Assembly (NCBI GenBank): GCA_033032865.1
Contig: JAWHQI010000068.1
Coordinates: 8,308,001-8,372,000, forward strand
Source of the DNA: Dactylorhiza incarnata
Taxonomy: Eukaryota; Streptophyta; Magnoliopsida; Asparagales; Orchidaceae
DNA: 64,000 nucleotides
Reading direction: 5' to 3'
The notes under the pieces were generated by a model. That model saw only the letters and a program-made list of their open reading frames with translations, did no database searches and was not told the DNA's origin. This document shows positions 41,481-52,956 of this stretch, piece after piece (within the stretch, counting starts at the first letter, position 1; every line of letters begins with the position of its first letter). The position numbers and the translations under genes were made by a program.

Positions 41481-41895
41481 GTGTCCCCATGATGGGGCAT
41501 TTTGGTCCATTGGGTCCCTAATATCCGTATAAGGGTAGGGGCAAGGTCAATTTGCCATGGTGGATGCCAACCTAATTGGGCTACTTTGACTAATTTAGGG
41601 TTAGGGTTGACTTTGGTCAACTTGGCCTCTTTGGTTGAACCCAATGGGTCCTTGGTGCTCTAAGGGAACCCTAGTGGGTTAGGGATGTTATGGTGGGGTC
41701 AAAGGGTCAAGGTGAGGCCCTAAAGTCCAACCCTAGGCTTGGTAACTAGAAATTGCTATTTGCAGACCACTATGGTTTTCCTCCTTGCCTAAGTTCACGT
41801 GGTCTTTTGTGCTTCCTAGGGTTTTGTCATGACCTTGTCATGACAAAACCATCTTAGGGGTCTTGTTGTGTAAGGTATTTACAAATCCCAATACA
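41481..41895 (-). repeat. Element H 3' LTR, inner part
   Basis: In minus orientation the LTR starts TGTATTGGGATTTG at 41895, just after the PPT region of H. It continues beyond E at 25426. No gene is seen. A GTCATGACCTTGTCATGAC repeat lies at about 41827-41845. Confidence 0.6.
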
Positions 41896-41979
41896 TAAAA
41901 ATAAAAATTTCGTCCCCGAAATTCAGGTTAGGACTGCGGGTTTTCTACCGTAAGTGATTAAATATAACATCCCAAAAAG
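41896..41979 (-). other. Polypurine tract region of H
   Basis: The minus strand reads ATTTCGGGGACGAAAT (41908-41923), the motif typical of Tekay/Del chromoviruses ahead of the 3' LTR. A T-rich stretch lies between it and the LTR start. Confidence 0.75.
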
Positions 41980-43082
41980 TTAAATTATACCTGTCGCAAA
42001 GAGCTCTGGATACTTTTGCTGCATCAAGTCCAGTGGCTCCCAGGTGTGCTCCTCCTTTCCATGATTTCTCCACAGGACATTGACCAGCGGGACCTTCTTG
42101 CGTCGCAAGACTCGCATCTCAGTGTCGTCTATCCGGACCAGCTCCAGGTGAACCGATCGATCAGTAGCTACTGACCCCTCTGTAGTAGATATCTGCTGCT
42201 TTGGCCGTAGTAGATCCCTCATAAGAGAGGAGATGTAGAAGAAGTCGTGCAATCCTGCTAACTCCGGCGGTAGCTCCAGCCTGTAAGCCAAGGGGCCGAT
42301 CCGCTCCAGGATCCTGTTGGACCCCATATATCTCGGACTGAGCTTCTTCCGCCCGCGTACCCGCGAGACTCCAAGCATCGGACGTATAATCAAGAATACC
42401 CGATCTCCCACCTGGAACTCTACCATACGATGTTGTGCATTGTAATACTTGGCCTGCCTGCTCTGGGACTCCAACATCATGTCTCGAATCAGCCGCTCCT
42501 GAGCCTCAGTGTCCTCCACGAACTCTAAGTCAAGTGCCTTGGGATTCGCATCCTGGAACCAAGACAATGGAGTCATGCATCTCCGTCCGTATAATGCCTC
42601 ATAGGTTGCCATATCTATGCTAGTATGGTGACTATTGTTGTATGAGAACTCGACTAACGACAATAGTCTTTCCCATGGCTCCCCGCGGTCCTGAATGCAT
42701 CGGCGTAGAAGACCCTCTAAAGTATGGTTAGTATGCTCTGTTTGCCCGTCTGTCTGAGGATGGAATGCGGTGCTGAATGTCAATTGGGTGCCCAGGTAAG
42801 CCCGCACCACTCTCCATTCCCAAGATGTAAACTGTCCATCCCGATCCGACACGATCGTCCTAGGCACACAATGGTATCAGACAAACTGCTCCACAAACCT
42901 CTGTACTAGTTCACCGACCGGAGTGTCCTTCCTGTCTGGAATGAATCAGGCCACCTTCGTCAACCTGTTGACGATCACCCATATCAAATCATTCCCCGCA
43001 TGTGATCGGGGAAGACTATGTATAAAATCCATCGCGATGTCGTCGAATTTCCACTCCGGCACCGGGAAAGCCTGCAATAGTC
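41980..43082 (-). pseudogene. pol: Element H integrase core and chromodomain-like C-terminus
   Basis: From right to left: [20 protein letters not shown] (first catalytic Asp), a TGA stop near 42877, SDRDGQFTSWEW (second Asp), TDGQTEHTNHTLEG (catalytic Glu) and FSYNNSHHTS. The GPY/F-type region includes VGDRVFLII and RIGPLAYRLELP. The end is VNVLWRNHGKEEHTWEP, the chromodomain-like tail that gives chromoviruses their target preference. The last codon before TAA is at 41983. The first part of integrase lies on the other side of G at 50827-51001. Confidence 0.88.
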
Positions 43083-44183
43083 TGTTGGAACACGGTCTTC
43101 CGCATCTCCTAGGTTTGAGAATAACAAATCCTATGTGTATTTGATCTTGTGTGTTCAAGTGTGCAGGTTAACATAGTCCACGTGACTCAAGGAGTACTCA
43201 TGTGTCTGCCCCCAAAATTGAGGCCAAAATTCAAACAAGCTCACTAGCGCCGGCGGTAGCGATAGCGCCCGGCGCCAGCATTGATTAGCTCGATTCCGGC
43301 AGCATTTTTAGAAGGAGCTAGCGCCCGGCGGTAGCTACTAGCGCTGGCGGTAGCATGGCGCACAAGAGGCATAGAGCAAATTGTTGCCACGGATGGGAGA
43401 TTCGGTCGCGCAAGATCATTCCTAATCCGGGCTAGCGTCGGCGGTAGCGCTAGCGCCGGCGGTAGCGTGAAGGCTATAAATTGGATGCTTTGGCTCCGAA
43501 TTCATCATCCTCCTCCAATCCCAAACTCCAGAGCTTCGTGCCACAGCAGAGAGAGGAAGATTCAGAGCGATACTCCCACAATTCCATAAAGCCTTAAGGA
43601 GATCCGTGGAGAAGATTTCAACACGCGTCATCATCGTGATGAAAGGCCGCATCGACTACGATCATACTCTACGGGCCTTCGTCCACTTCTCCAATAGATC
43701 CACTTAGAGGGAGTTTTTATATTATTGTCTTTTCATTTCATATCTTTTCTGTAAATGGTAGTGAAATCGCCTCGTGTTGGCGACTAGGTTTGGGGTAGGA
43801 CTTAGGGATGAAATTTGACTCGTGTTGGCGACTAGATCTAGGTTAGGTCTAGGGGGTGCTCGAGGCCTTTCTGGGGATAGATCGGCTAGAGCGGCTTGAG
43901 GCCGTATCTGGGGAGAGATCGGCTAAAGCCAACCGGTTCGTGGGGATACGAGTCGGTATAGAAAACGAAAAAGAATTTTTATTAGTCGCCTCCGATTTCT
44001 AGCGTCATAGAAATCAAGTTTTGTAAAACATTATTTGATATTAATAAAGCATATCTCTTTATTATTGTTTTACTTGATGTCTCTTTATTAATCTTGCAAT
44101 ATTCCGAAGTTTTTCTAAATATAATCTAAAGTTTTTGAAAACCCTTATTCACTCCCCCTCTAAGGGCGCCGACCGATCCAACA
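43083..44183 (+). repeat. Element G 5' LTR (1101 bp)
   Basis: Starts TGTTGGAACACGG and ends GATCCAACA. Words built from GCTAGCG and CGGTAGC lie at 43240-43466, just upstream of TATAAATT (43475-43482). Clean 18-bp dyads are at 43431-43448 and 43449-43466, each with one mismatched pair. A minus-strand frame at 43422-43652 is LTR sequence. Confidence 0.93.
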
Positions 44184-44185
44184 AG

Positions 44186-44202
44186 TGGTATCAGAGCGAG
44201 GT
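44186..44202 (+). other. Primer binding site of G
   Basis: TGGTATCAGAGCGAGG lies two bases after the LTR end, initiator tRNA-Met type. Confidence 0.88.
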
Positions 44203-44231
44203 TATTCCAATCGGCTTAACAACCAAGAATA

Positions 44232-45713
44232 ATGACATCTCATGATCTCGCTTCTACTAGTGGGGGAGATTTTTGTGAAGAGGAAAAATCACTTTCACCA
44301 CCTTTATTTGAAGGGACAAATTATAAAGGATGGAAAATCTTAATTGAAAAATTTATTAAAACTTTAGACATCGAAGTTTGGAATTTAGCAATAGCAAGAC
44401 CCGCAAATGAATCAAATAAAAAAGAACTTCAATTAAATGCAAAAGCTAAACACTATTTGTTTTGCGGTCTATCAAATGAAATTTTCAAATTGATATATTG
44501 CTTTTCAAGTGCATATAAAGTATGACAATTTCTTGAAGAAATTTATGATTCTCCATCTACAGGTATGGAACAATCGCAAGAACCGGAGAATATGCAAGCG
44601 TGCACAAATCATCAAGAATGCCCTCCTCATGACGAATCAATGGAGCACACATCAAAGGAAAGAGATGAAGCAATCTTACTTTTGGAAGAGGAGTGCCAAG
44701 AAGAATACAAAGGAACATTATGTTCAAATCCTCCCTCATCCAAAAGCAATGTAAGGAAATCAAACTTCATCGCTTGTACTTCCATTTCTACTTTACAATT
44801 GCTATAAATTACAAAGCGCAAACTTAAGAAACTAAAAAATGCAAATTGCAAATTGCGCTTAGAAAATAAAAATTTAAAAGCAAAAGTTAAAGTAGTATCA
44901 AAATCTGATTTATCTAGCTTTACTCATGTCACTTCAATTGAAAATACAAAACCTTGTCTTGATTGCAATAATATTAAAGAAAAAATTAAGGAACTTGAAA
45001 AAGAAATTATTTTTATGAAAGAACAAAATGAAAAATTACATTTAGAAAATTCATCTTTGATAAATGATTGTGCTAAGTGTAAAGAATATAAAATTGAAAT
45101 TAAAGAGATGGATGAAACATTTGATGAATATAGAAACAACTATCAAGATCATATTGATTCAATTGTTTTCATTCTTAAAAATAGCACAATCGCTTATAAT
45201 AAAGCTAGACATAATTTAAGAATTAAAAATGATGAATTAAAATCAAAAATCAACTTACTTATGAAAATTGTAAATACAAATTCACAAAATCAAACAATAT
45301 CCAAAAGCAAGATGAATACAAATATGAATATCTTACTTAAACCTAATATTGGGAATAAGAAACAAAAAGCTTTTGGAAATCATAAACCAAGTCTTGAATG
45401 GAGACCAAAAAGCAAAAATGAAAACTTAAATGCAAGGATCCATTCATCACATTCTTTTCCCAACTTAAATTCAAATGAAAACAAATTTCCATTATATAAT
45501 AAATTCAAGAGTAAAAATTATGGAAATTTGAAAAACAAAAATTACATTTTTTCATGGTACGAATGGAAACTCATACTTAAGAATGACACATTAATGTCAA
45601 ACGAAAGGGCCCATTCAAACATATCTCCCCAAAAGAAAACACGATGTATTTGGGTACCCAAAGGAACCGTCACTCCCGGTCCTCTTTGGATACCTAAATC
45701 TCTTATTCATTAG
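44232..45713 (+). pseudogene. gag: Element G gag-like protein, two in-frame stops
   Basis: One frame from ATG 44232 (MTSHDLASTSGGDFCEEE) to 45713 is broken by TGA at 44523-44525 (expected Trp) and TAA at 44805-44807. The N-terminus has the Copia gag start (LFEGTNYKGWKILIEKF; NAKAKHYLFCGLSNEIF). The C-terminal half is a long lysine/glutamate-rich coiled coil with two CxxC pairs (PCLDCNN, DCAKCKE). It ends in WVPKGTVTPGPLWIPKS, a motif I associate with sirevirus gag tails. No CCHC knuckle is seen. With only two point changes, the intact gene seems to have been kept until recently. A gag of its own would let G compete for, or take part in, particles made by other elements. Confidence 0.8.
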
Positions 45714-48700
45714 TATCCCATCATTTGCATGAAGTAGAAATCAATTAAAATGAAATACACAAATTTCTACTTCATGATGTGCTTTAATGTCTTTTCTATC
45801 TTTTTCTTTTTGTTTTCTTTTAAACTATCATGTCATGGTCATCCTATACAATATTGAAAATATGATTTTATCTCTTAAAAGCTTAATATGGTTTTATAAA
45901 ACAAATTGATCAAAATTCAAAATCATATTTTGATGACCTATCTTTTATTATTATATTCATTGCTTCTAAATATCTTATATTATCCATATGAATCAAACTC
46001 TAAATTTGCTATAAGATATTTCAAATTAAATCCGGTTACTAGATTTTTAGCCTTCACCAACAAGTGGATAAAATTCTGAATTTGCTATGAGATATTTATC
46101 TAAATTAAAAAGAAAAACACATAAGACATATTGAAAGATTAATTGTCATAAATATTGATGCCATACGCACCACCATGATCTATTGATATCTTTTGCTAAA
46201 ACTTTCTAAAATCATAATTCATATCAATAATCATCTATCACATTTTATATAATGACAATTGGTATTATAATTGCTTACTATGGTTGGTATATTATGTGTA
46301 TATTGTGATTTATTTCTAGTTTAGACCTTTGAATCATTTTGATATTAAATCAAATAGAATTGTCACTCCATTCTAGGTCTCTAAGTTGAAACACAATCAA
46401 ACTTTGGCAAAACATTAATCTCAAATTTATCATACTAACATTGACACCTAAAGAATATTTATATCTATGTTAGGTTTTATATGTCAGGGCATATCCAGGT
46501 TACTATTTGCGTGAACATTACTCCTATTTTTTTTAAACATGATATCTTGGGTTTTCATTTCCTATTTTTTTTAAGTTATAAGCACAAGCCTTTGAAATAT
46601 CATAATAAAGATATAAGAAAATATGTCTCATGCGATGGTTAGGTAGTCTAGTCATATAAGAAAATCGCTAAACGTTTCATGCAATTTGCACTATCTAAAC
46701 ATCTCCGAAAAATCTAAAAATTCAGCATGAAACTACTAATGGGACACCTAATCAAGTTCAAGCATCAAAATTTTTAAAACCCTAAAAAATCACTTACTGT
46801 TTCCCGCGCTAGCGCTAGCGCCGGCGCTAGCGTCGAGGTTCATTTTTCTATAATTTTAAAATTTTGAAAAATCCCTTAAAATATATAAATCTATATTTTC
46901 TACTTAGTTTTGCACTTCCGTGTTTCTTTATTTTTTGAAAAATCAAATACAAAACTACAAAAACCAAATTACAAAAAATATGTTTTTTTTCTCGCTTGTG
47001 TTGTTTCCTTTATTTAAAGTTCATCTTTATGCAAAAATCAAATATAAAAATTACAAAAGCAAAAATTACAAAAATATGCTTTTATTTGTAAAAATCAACT
47101 ACAAAAATATAAAACAAAACAAAAACAAGTACCAAAATTATTCTTCTGAACTTAACTTTTCTATGTATCTTGCGAAAGGGTGATTTGGGCTATCATCCCA
47201 TCATATCACCTAGTACCGGGCGAACCTCTCACAAGGTAGCCCTCGGGAAGTCCAAGATCAATTTTATGAGTTCAAACTTTAAATAAAAATTACTCTTTAA
47301 AAATATCAAAAATATTGTATGAACTTCATTGAAAATCAAGCATGATTTAATCTATTATTTAGAACTTCTATAATGTTGCAATTTATCTTTTCAAACTACT
47401 TTGAACATTGCCTTCATCATGCTTTGATACATCTATTAATATGTGCATAATTTATATTGAAAAAGTTGTGTAAAATAATGCGTAGCATGCCTCTAAGTAT
47501 AAGTAATGTTTTATGTTTGATAATGATCGCAATTCACTCACTTATTTTGGCATTGTCTACTTATGTGTTTAATCTAAGAATGTTTATGTATGTTTTGTAA
47601 TAGTACAATGAATTAAAATTGCACAAGTATCTTACCTACACAACCTTTATTTGCACTTTTAAAAGTTAAGAAAAGTGGTTATCTTTTTCATAAATTATAT
47701 TGGTTTGCAAAACAAGTGTATTCGGAGAACTTTGTACAAAACAAAATCATAAAATAAAGTACAAAGATAATTCCACCAAGCACTACTTGAACCTCCTGAT
47801 AAGTCTTAATAAGCATTGTGAGGTTGAGCACCTTGGAAAGAATAATAAAGTATCTTGTGCAAACCATAACTTTCTTTCAAAATAAAAACCACTTATTCTT
47901 AAGTACACCGGATCACAATAAAAATCAATCTTGAAGAATAAAACTATGTGATCCCCCAAGCACTACTTTGCACCCTGATAAGTCTTGATGAGCATTGTGT
48001 GTGCAGAGCACCTTGGTTGTTGTACATTTTTCTTTGTGCAATGAAGTGAGTGGAAGTAAAAATATTTGTGTTTTATTGTGCTCTTTACTTTACATATTAC
48101 TTGTATTTTTGATTAAAACATTTGTTTACTCTATTCAAAATACACTTTTATGCACATCATTATCTTCCATAACACTTCTTCTCATGAGTATTGGATCCTA
48201 ATGCTAATTCTATACAATGAGTGAATCTTTTCGCCGTCGGCCCCTAGCGTGGACTACTACTCTTTATTTATGAAATGCACTAGATAACCTAGCATGCTTT
48301 CTACAATGTTTGGTATGTTTTGAAATTGTGAATTAAAGTAACATTGTAGTAATCTCTTTTTGATAAGATTATTTCATGCTTGGTTACTGTATTGTCAAAA
48401 CAAAAATTTTAAATGCAAAATGATTTACAAAAACATCTTCTTTTTGAAATTGAACTCATATATCTTTTTATGAACCATCATTGATTACCATAAGATGTTT
48501 TTTGTACTTCTATATGTCTTCCGCATCATAACCATATAATTGTTTTACCTTGCACTTTAATACTTATTTAAAATCTTTCATCTTGTGAGCATCATCACTT
48601 GAATCTTCAAATTCCTTTCTTGCAACAAGTGGTAGACTTGCTTGGTAAACTTTATATTGGTTGAATTTTTTTTCTTATAACTCTGATCTATTTCTATTCT

Positions 48701-49743
48701 AAACACTCCTCCAACAAGTGAAATATTGCTTATAAAACATCTCTTTTTTAACTTAAACTCTTATTTAGTATTATGATGTTTCATTTTCGAAATCTTCCGC
48801 AATACTCAAACTCTGATTCATTCATGAATTTCAATATAGCTATGTGAGTTTTATTTCAAAAATTCAAATAAAAATATAAACCTATATGCTATGATATTTC
48901 CCATTTGATTTAAATGCTAAATGTTTCCAATAATTGTTATCCATGACTTCATTTCTCACCATAGCGGGGGCGTAGGGTTGTAGACATTAGATAACCTTAT
49001 CTCTAGTCATGTCTTGTCCTTAACCGGGGAGGGTTCCAGTGGGGCCTTGCGAGGCACTGGGGGAAAAGAGTGCTAGGTTAAGTTTTTGTCTAGTGTTTGC
49101 ATATGGGATTAACACCCCAACCTACGACATGTTTGCATCTCCTCATGCCCATCCGTCACTTAGTACGGGGCTAGGGTGTTGACATATTGTCTGGGTAGAT
49201 TGGTTACTTGGAAATCATGATTTTTTTATGCTTAAAACTATTATTTAAAGGGAAAATCATTATTTTTTGCTAAACTCTGATTTATAAAAGGGGGAGAACT
49301 ACAAACAAAAGGGATAAAATAAGTCATGACTCTGATCATTTTCAATGAAAGACAAGTCTAAAACTCCTTATCATTTACTTAAAAAGCTCGATCATGCCTT
49401 CTCTTTTATTTACACATTTTTAGTGCTTTGTTTCCCTACCCACTTTTGCTAATAACAAAGGGGGAGAACTAACATGATAAAATGCAAAAGGGGGAGAACT
49501 AACAATGATAAATGTAACCCGCCATCATAAACCCAACATGACAAATTCAGTTGATAGCATACATATTAAGGGAGCATTCACATAGGGGGAGCATATATTT
49601 AGGGGGAGCAATTCTAAATGCTAAAATCAATAATCATCTTAAAGTCATCACTCTCACACACACACAAGTATAGTCTCATCATGCTTATTTATTAATGCTT
49701 TGATTTATCATTAATGGATTTGTTATTATCAAAAGGGGGAGTT
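45714..49743 (+). other. Element G 3' non-coding region (4 kb)
   Basis: Very AT-rich with no gene call. Small frames at 46920-48201 have no domain. Islands that stand out: a perfect GCTAGCG-CCGG-CGCTAGC dyad at 46814-46831; GC-rich text at 47165-47260; two 61-nt related hairpins at 47776-47836 and 47956-48016; a GC-rich segment at 48958-49200; several PPT-like AGGGGGAG tracts at about 49290-49740, the last one directly before the LTR. Confidence 0.7.
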
Positions 49744-50826
49744 TGTTGGAACACGGTCTTCCGCATCTCCTAGGTTTGAGAATAACAAATCCTATTTGTA
49801 TTTGATCTTGTGTGTTCAAGTGTGCAGGTTAACATAGTCCACATGACTCAAGGATTACTCATGATGTCTGCCCCCAAAATTGAGGCCAAAATTCGAACAA
49901 GCTCACTAGCGCCGGCGGTAGCGATAGCGCCCGGCGCTAGCATTGATTAGCTCGATTCCGGCGGCATTTTTAGAAGGAGCTAGCGCCCGGCGGTAGCTAC
50001 TAGCGCTGGCGGTAGCATGGCACACAAGAGGCATAGAGCAAATTGTTGCCACGGATGGGAGATTCGGCCGCGCAAGATCATTCCTAATCCGGGCTAGCGC
50101 CGGCGGTAGCGTGAAGGCTATAAATTGGATGCTTTGGCTCCGAATTCATCATCCTCCTCCAATCCCAAACTCCAAAGCTTCGTGCCACAGCAGAGAGAGG
50201 AAGATTCAGAGCGATACTCCCACAATTCCATAAAGCCTTAATGAGATACGTGGAGAAGATTTCAACACGCGTCATCATCGTGATGAAAGGACGCATCGAC
50301 TACGATCATACTCAGCGGGCCTTCGTCCACTTCTCCAAGAGATCCACATAGAGGGAGTTTTTATATTATTGTCTTTTCATTTCATATCTTTTCTGTAAAC
50401 GGTAGTGAAATTGCCTCGTGTTGGCGACTAGGTCTGGGGTAGGACTTAGGGCTGAAATTCGCCTCGTGTTGGCGACTAGATCTAGGTTAGGTCTAGGGGG
50501 TGCTCGAGGCCTTTCTGGGGATAGATCGGCTAGAGCGGCTTGAGGCCGTATCTGGGGAGAGATCGGCTAAAGCCAACCGGTTCGTGGGGATACGAGTCGG
50601 TATAGAAAACGAAAAAGAATTTTTATTAGTCGCCTCCGATTTCTAGCGTCATAGAAATCAAGTTTTGTAAAACATTATTTGATATTAATAAAGCATATCT
50701 CTTTATTATTGTTTTACTTGATGTCTCTTTATTAATCTTGCAATATTCTGAAGTTTTTCTAAATATAATCTAAAGTTTTTGAAAACCCTTATTCACCCCC
50801 CCTCTAAGGGCGCCGACCGATCCAAC
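49744..50826 (+). repeat. Element G 3' LTR (1083 bp)
   Basis: Differs from the 5' LTR by lacking one 18-bp GCTAGCG...CGGTAGC unit and by scattered substitutions. TATAAATT is at 50119-50126. A minus-strand frame at 50084-50296 is the counterpart of the one in the 5' LTR. Confidence 0.93.
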
Positions 50827-51730
50827 ATAGTCCAGTCGGGTTCTTACATTCCGCCTTCACGAGTTGGCAAGACTCGCAGTGGGTCACAAAATAAGTGATG
50901 TCCCTCTTCATGCCCGGCCAGTACATGGTCCTTTTCAAGTGTGTCGTCATCTTGGTGATAATCAGGTGCACCAAATACCTACTGCAGTGAGCCTCTGTCA
51001 TAATGTCATCCCGAATCTGGCCCCTGCCGCTATATATACTCGGCCTCTACAACTCAGTAGGCTGTCCTTCAATGAGTAATCCCAGCTGTGCCTCCCTCCA
51101 AGGCCCTGAATATCGGCTCCAACATGGCATCCTACCTCTGCCCATCCCTGATGTGGTCTCGAATGTCATCTATGGTGCTCATCGTTGCCAAGTACTCCCC
51201 ATAGAGCTCAAGGTCATCTGAGGATACCAAGGTGATATGCATGTCCTCAAGCATACTTACCAACTCCAAATCCATTAGCTGGGGATCTGCTCCTGATGTG
51301 GTAGCTCTCCGGCTCAACGCATCCGCTACCACATTCGCCATCCCTGGGTGGTAGTGCATCGTATACTTGTAGTCCGATAAGAACTCCACCCATCGTCTAT
51401 GTCGTATGTTCAGCTCCTTCTACATGTCCACGTACTTCTGGTTCTTGTGATCTGAGAATATATCACAGTGAACACCATAGAGGTAGTTCCGCCAGATCTT
51501 CAGAGCGAATATAACCGCTCCCATCTCTAAGTCATGCACCGGGTAGTTCTGTTCATGATTCTTCAACTGATGGGAAGCATACACTCTCACATGCCCATTC
51601 TGCATCAGAACGACATCCATCCCCTGGTACGACTCATCAATATACACCTGGAATCCTTCCTTCCCCGATGGAAGGGCAAGGATGGGAGCCGATGTAAGCC
51701 GATCCTTCAGCTCCTGGAAGGCCACTTCAC
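50827..51730 (-). pseudogene. pol: Element H RNase H and integrase zinc finger
   Basis: RNase H (51420-51725): [47 protein letters not shown] and [10 protein letters not shown]; then an in-frame stop at 51420. The following part, 51132-51389, reads HYHPGMANVVADALSR. The integrase zinc finger (HCSRYLVH...CESCQLVKAE) is at about 50850-51001. G is inserted about ten residues after it. Several frame breaks separate these pieces. Confidence 0.85.
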
Positions 51731-51740
51731 ACTGCGGCGT

Positions 51741-52956
51741 CTAAACAAAAGAGGTATCCTTCTTTGTCAAGGATGTGAGCGGGAGGGCTATCTGAGAAAA
51801 CCCCTGAACGAACTTCTGGTAATAACTGGCAAGTCCCAAGAAACTCCGCATGTAGGTGGCCGGTTTCAGCGGTGGCCAATCCCGTACTGCCTGGATCTTC
51901 GCTGGATCCACTGCTAGTCCAACTCTACTGATAATGTGACCCAGGAAGGCCACCTCCTTCAGCCAAAAGTGACACTTGCTGAACTTTGCGTAGAGGCTGT
52001 GCTCTCGGAGTTTCTCCAACATTAGTGCCAGATGTCATGCATGCTCCTCTTCTGTCCTCGAGTAGATGAGAATATCATCGTTGAACACGATGAAGAAGAT
52101 GTCGAGATATGGCTCGAACCCTCGGTTCATCAGACTCATAAATGCCGACGGTGCATTTGTGAGCCCGAAGGGCATTACTGTGATCTCATACAATCCGTAT
52201 CGGCTGCTGAAAGCTGCCTTTGGGAGGTCCTCCTCCTGAATCCGCAACTGATAATAGCCTGACCTCAAATCTAGCTTCGAGAAGAAATGGGCTCCCTCTA
52301 GCTGGTCAAATAGCTCATCGATCCTAGGCAGCAAATACATGTTCCAGACCATCAGCCAATTAAGTGCCCTATAATTGATGCACAATCTAAGCGTCCCATC
52401 CTCCTTCTTCACAAATAGAACCGGAGCTCCCCAAGGTGAGGAACTCGGTCTAACAAACCCTGCTTCCACCAGCTCCTGTTGCTGGCTCCGAAACTCCGCT
52501 AGCTCCTTCAGGGCCATACGATAAGGAGCTCTAGATACCAGCTTAGCCGCCTGCACTAGCTGGATCTGAAAATCCTTCTCGCGGTGCGGTGGCAGCCCTA
52601 GAAACTTCTTCAGGAATACATCAGCAAAATCCCACATGACCGGAATGCTTGACACAGAATTCTTGACCTCGGTCATCCTGAACAACACCTGATACACTTC
52701 GTCACCCTGTAGGTGGGCCTTGGCGGCCTGAATAGATGATAATAAAAGACGGAAGGTGGGTCTAATACCTTCGCCTACAACTTTCGAGTATTCATGCATT
52801 AGAACAATCCTCCTTGACGGGCAGTCAATCCTTGCATGGTTCCCGTGCAACCAATTCATGCCCAAGATCAGGTCGAAGTGTTTCATCTTCAAGAGCGTCG
52901 CCGACGCTTCGAACAGTTTTCCTCCAATCTCCACGTTCATATTGCACTTGGCACTT
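51741..52956 (-). pseudogene. pol: Element H protease C-terminus and RT
   Basis: The protease tail reads [20 protein letters not shown] follows with [45 protein letters not shown] and [13 protein letters not shown]. The catalytic motif is FNDDILIYS, where F-I-DD or F-V-DD is usual. A TGA at 52035-52037 precedes the segment 51741-52022 ([34 protein letters not shown]). F is inserted at 52957, inside the protease. Two acidic residues of the catalytic motif remain, but the frame is broken. Confidence 0.87.

Larger units (their letters stand above)
43083..50826 (+). mobile_element. Element G: gag-only non-autonomous sirevirus-like element
   Basis: TSD TAGTC lies at 43078-43082 and 50827-50831. 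The LTRs are 43083-44183 (1101 bp) and 49744-50826 (1083 bp). The internal 5.56 kb holds one gag-like frame and about 4 kb of AT-rich non-coding sequence. No protease, integrase, RT or RNase H motif is visible on either strand. The PBS, the U5 box (TTATTCACTCCCCCTCTAAG) and repeated AGGGGGAG tracts are sirevirus-like. It would need the enzymes of another element. Confidence 0.92.

Noticed and set aside
46920..48201. Small ORFs in the tail of G
   Set aside because: AT-rich random frames without domains; one of them spans a hairpin copy.
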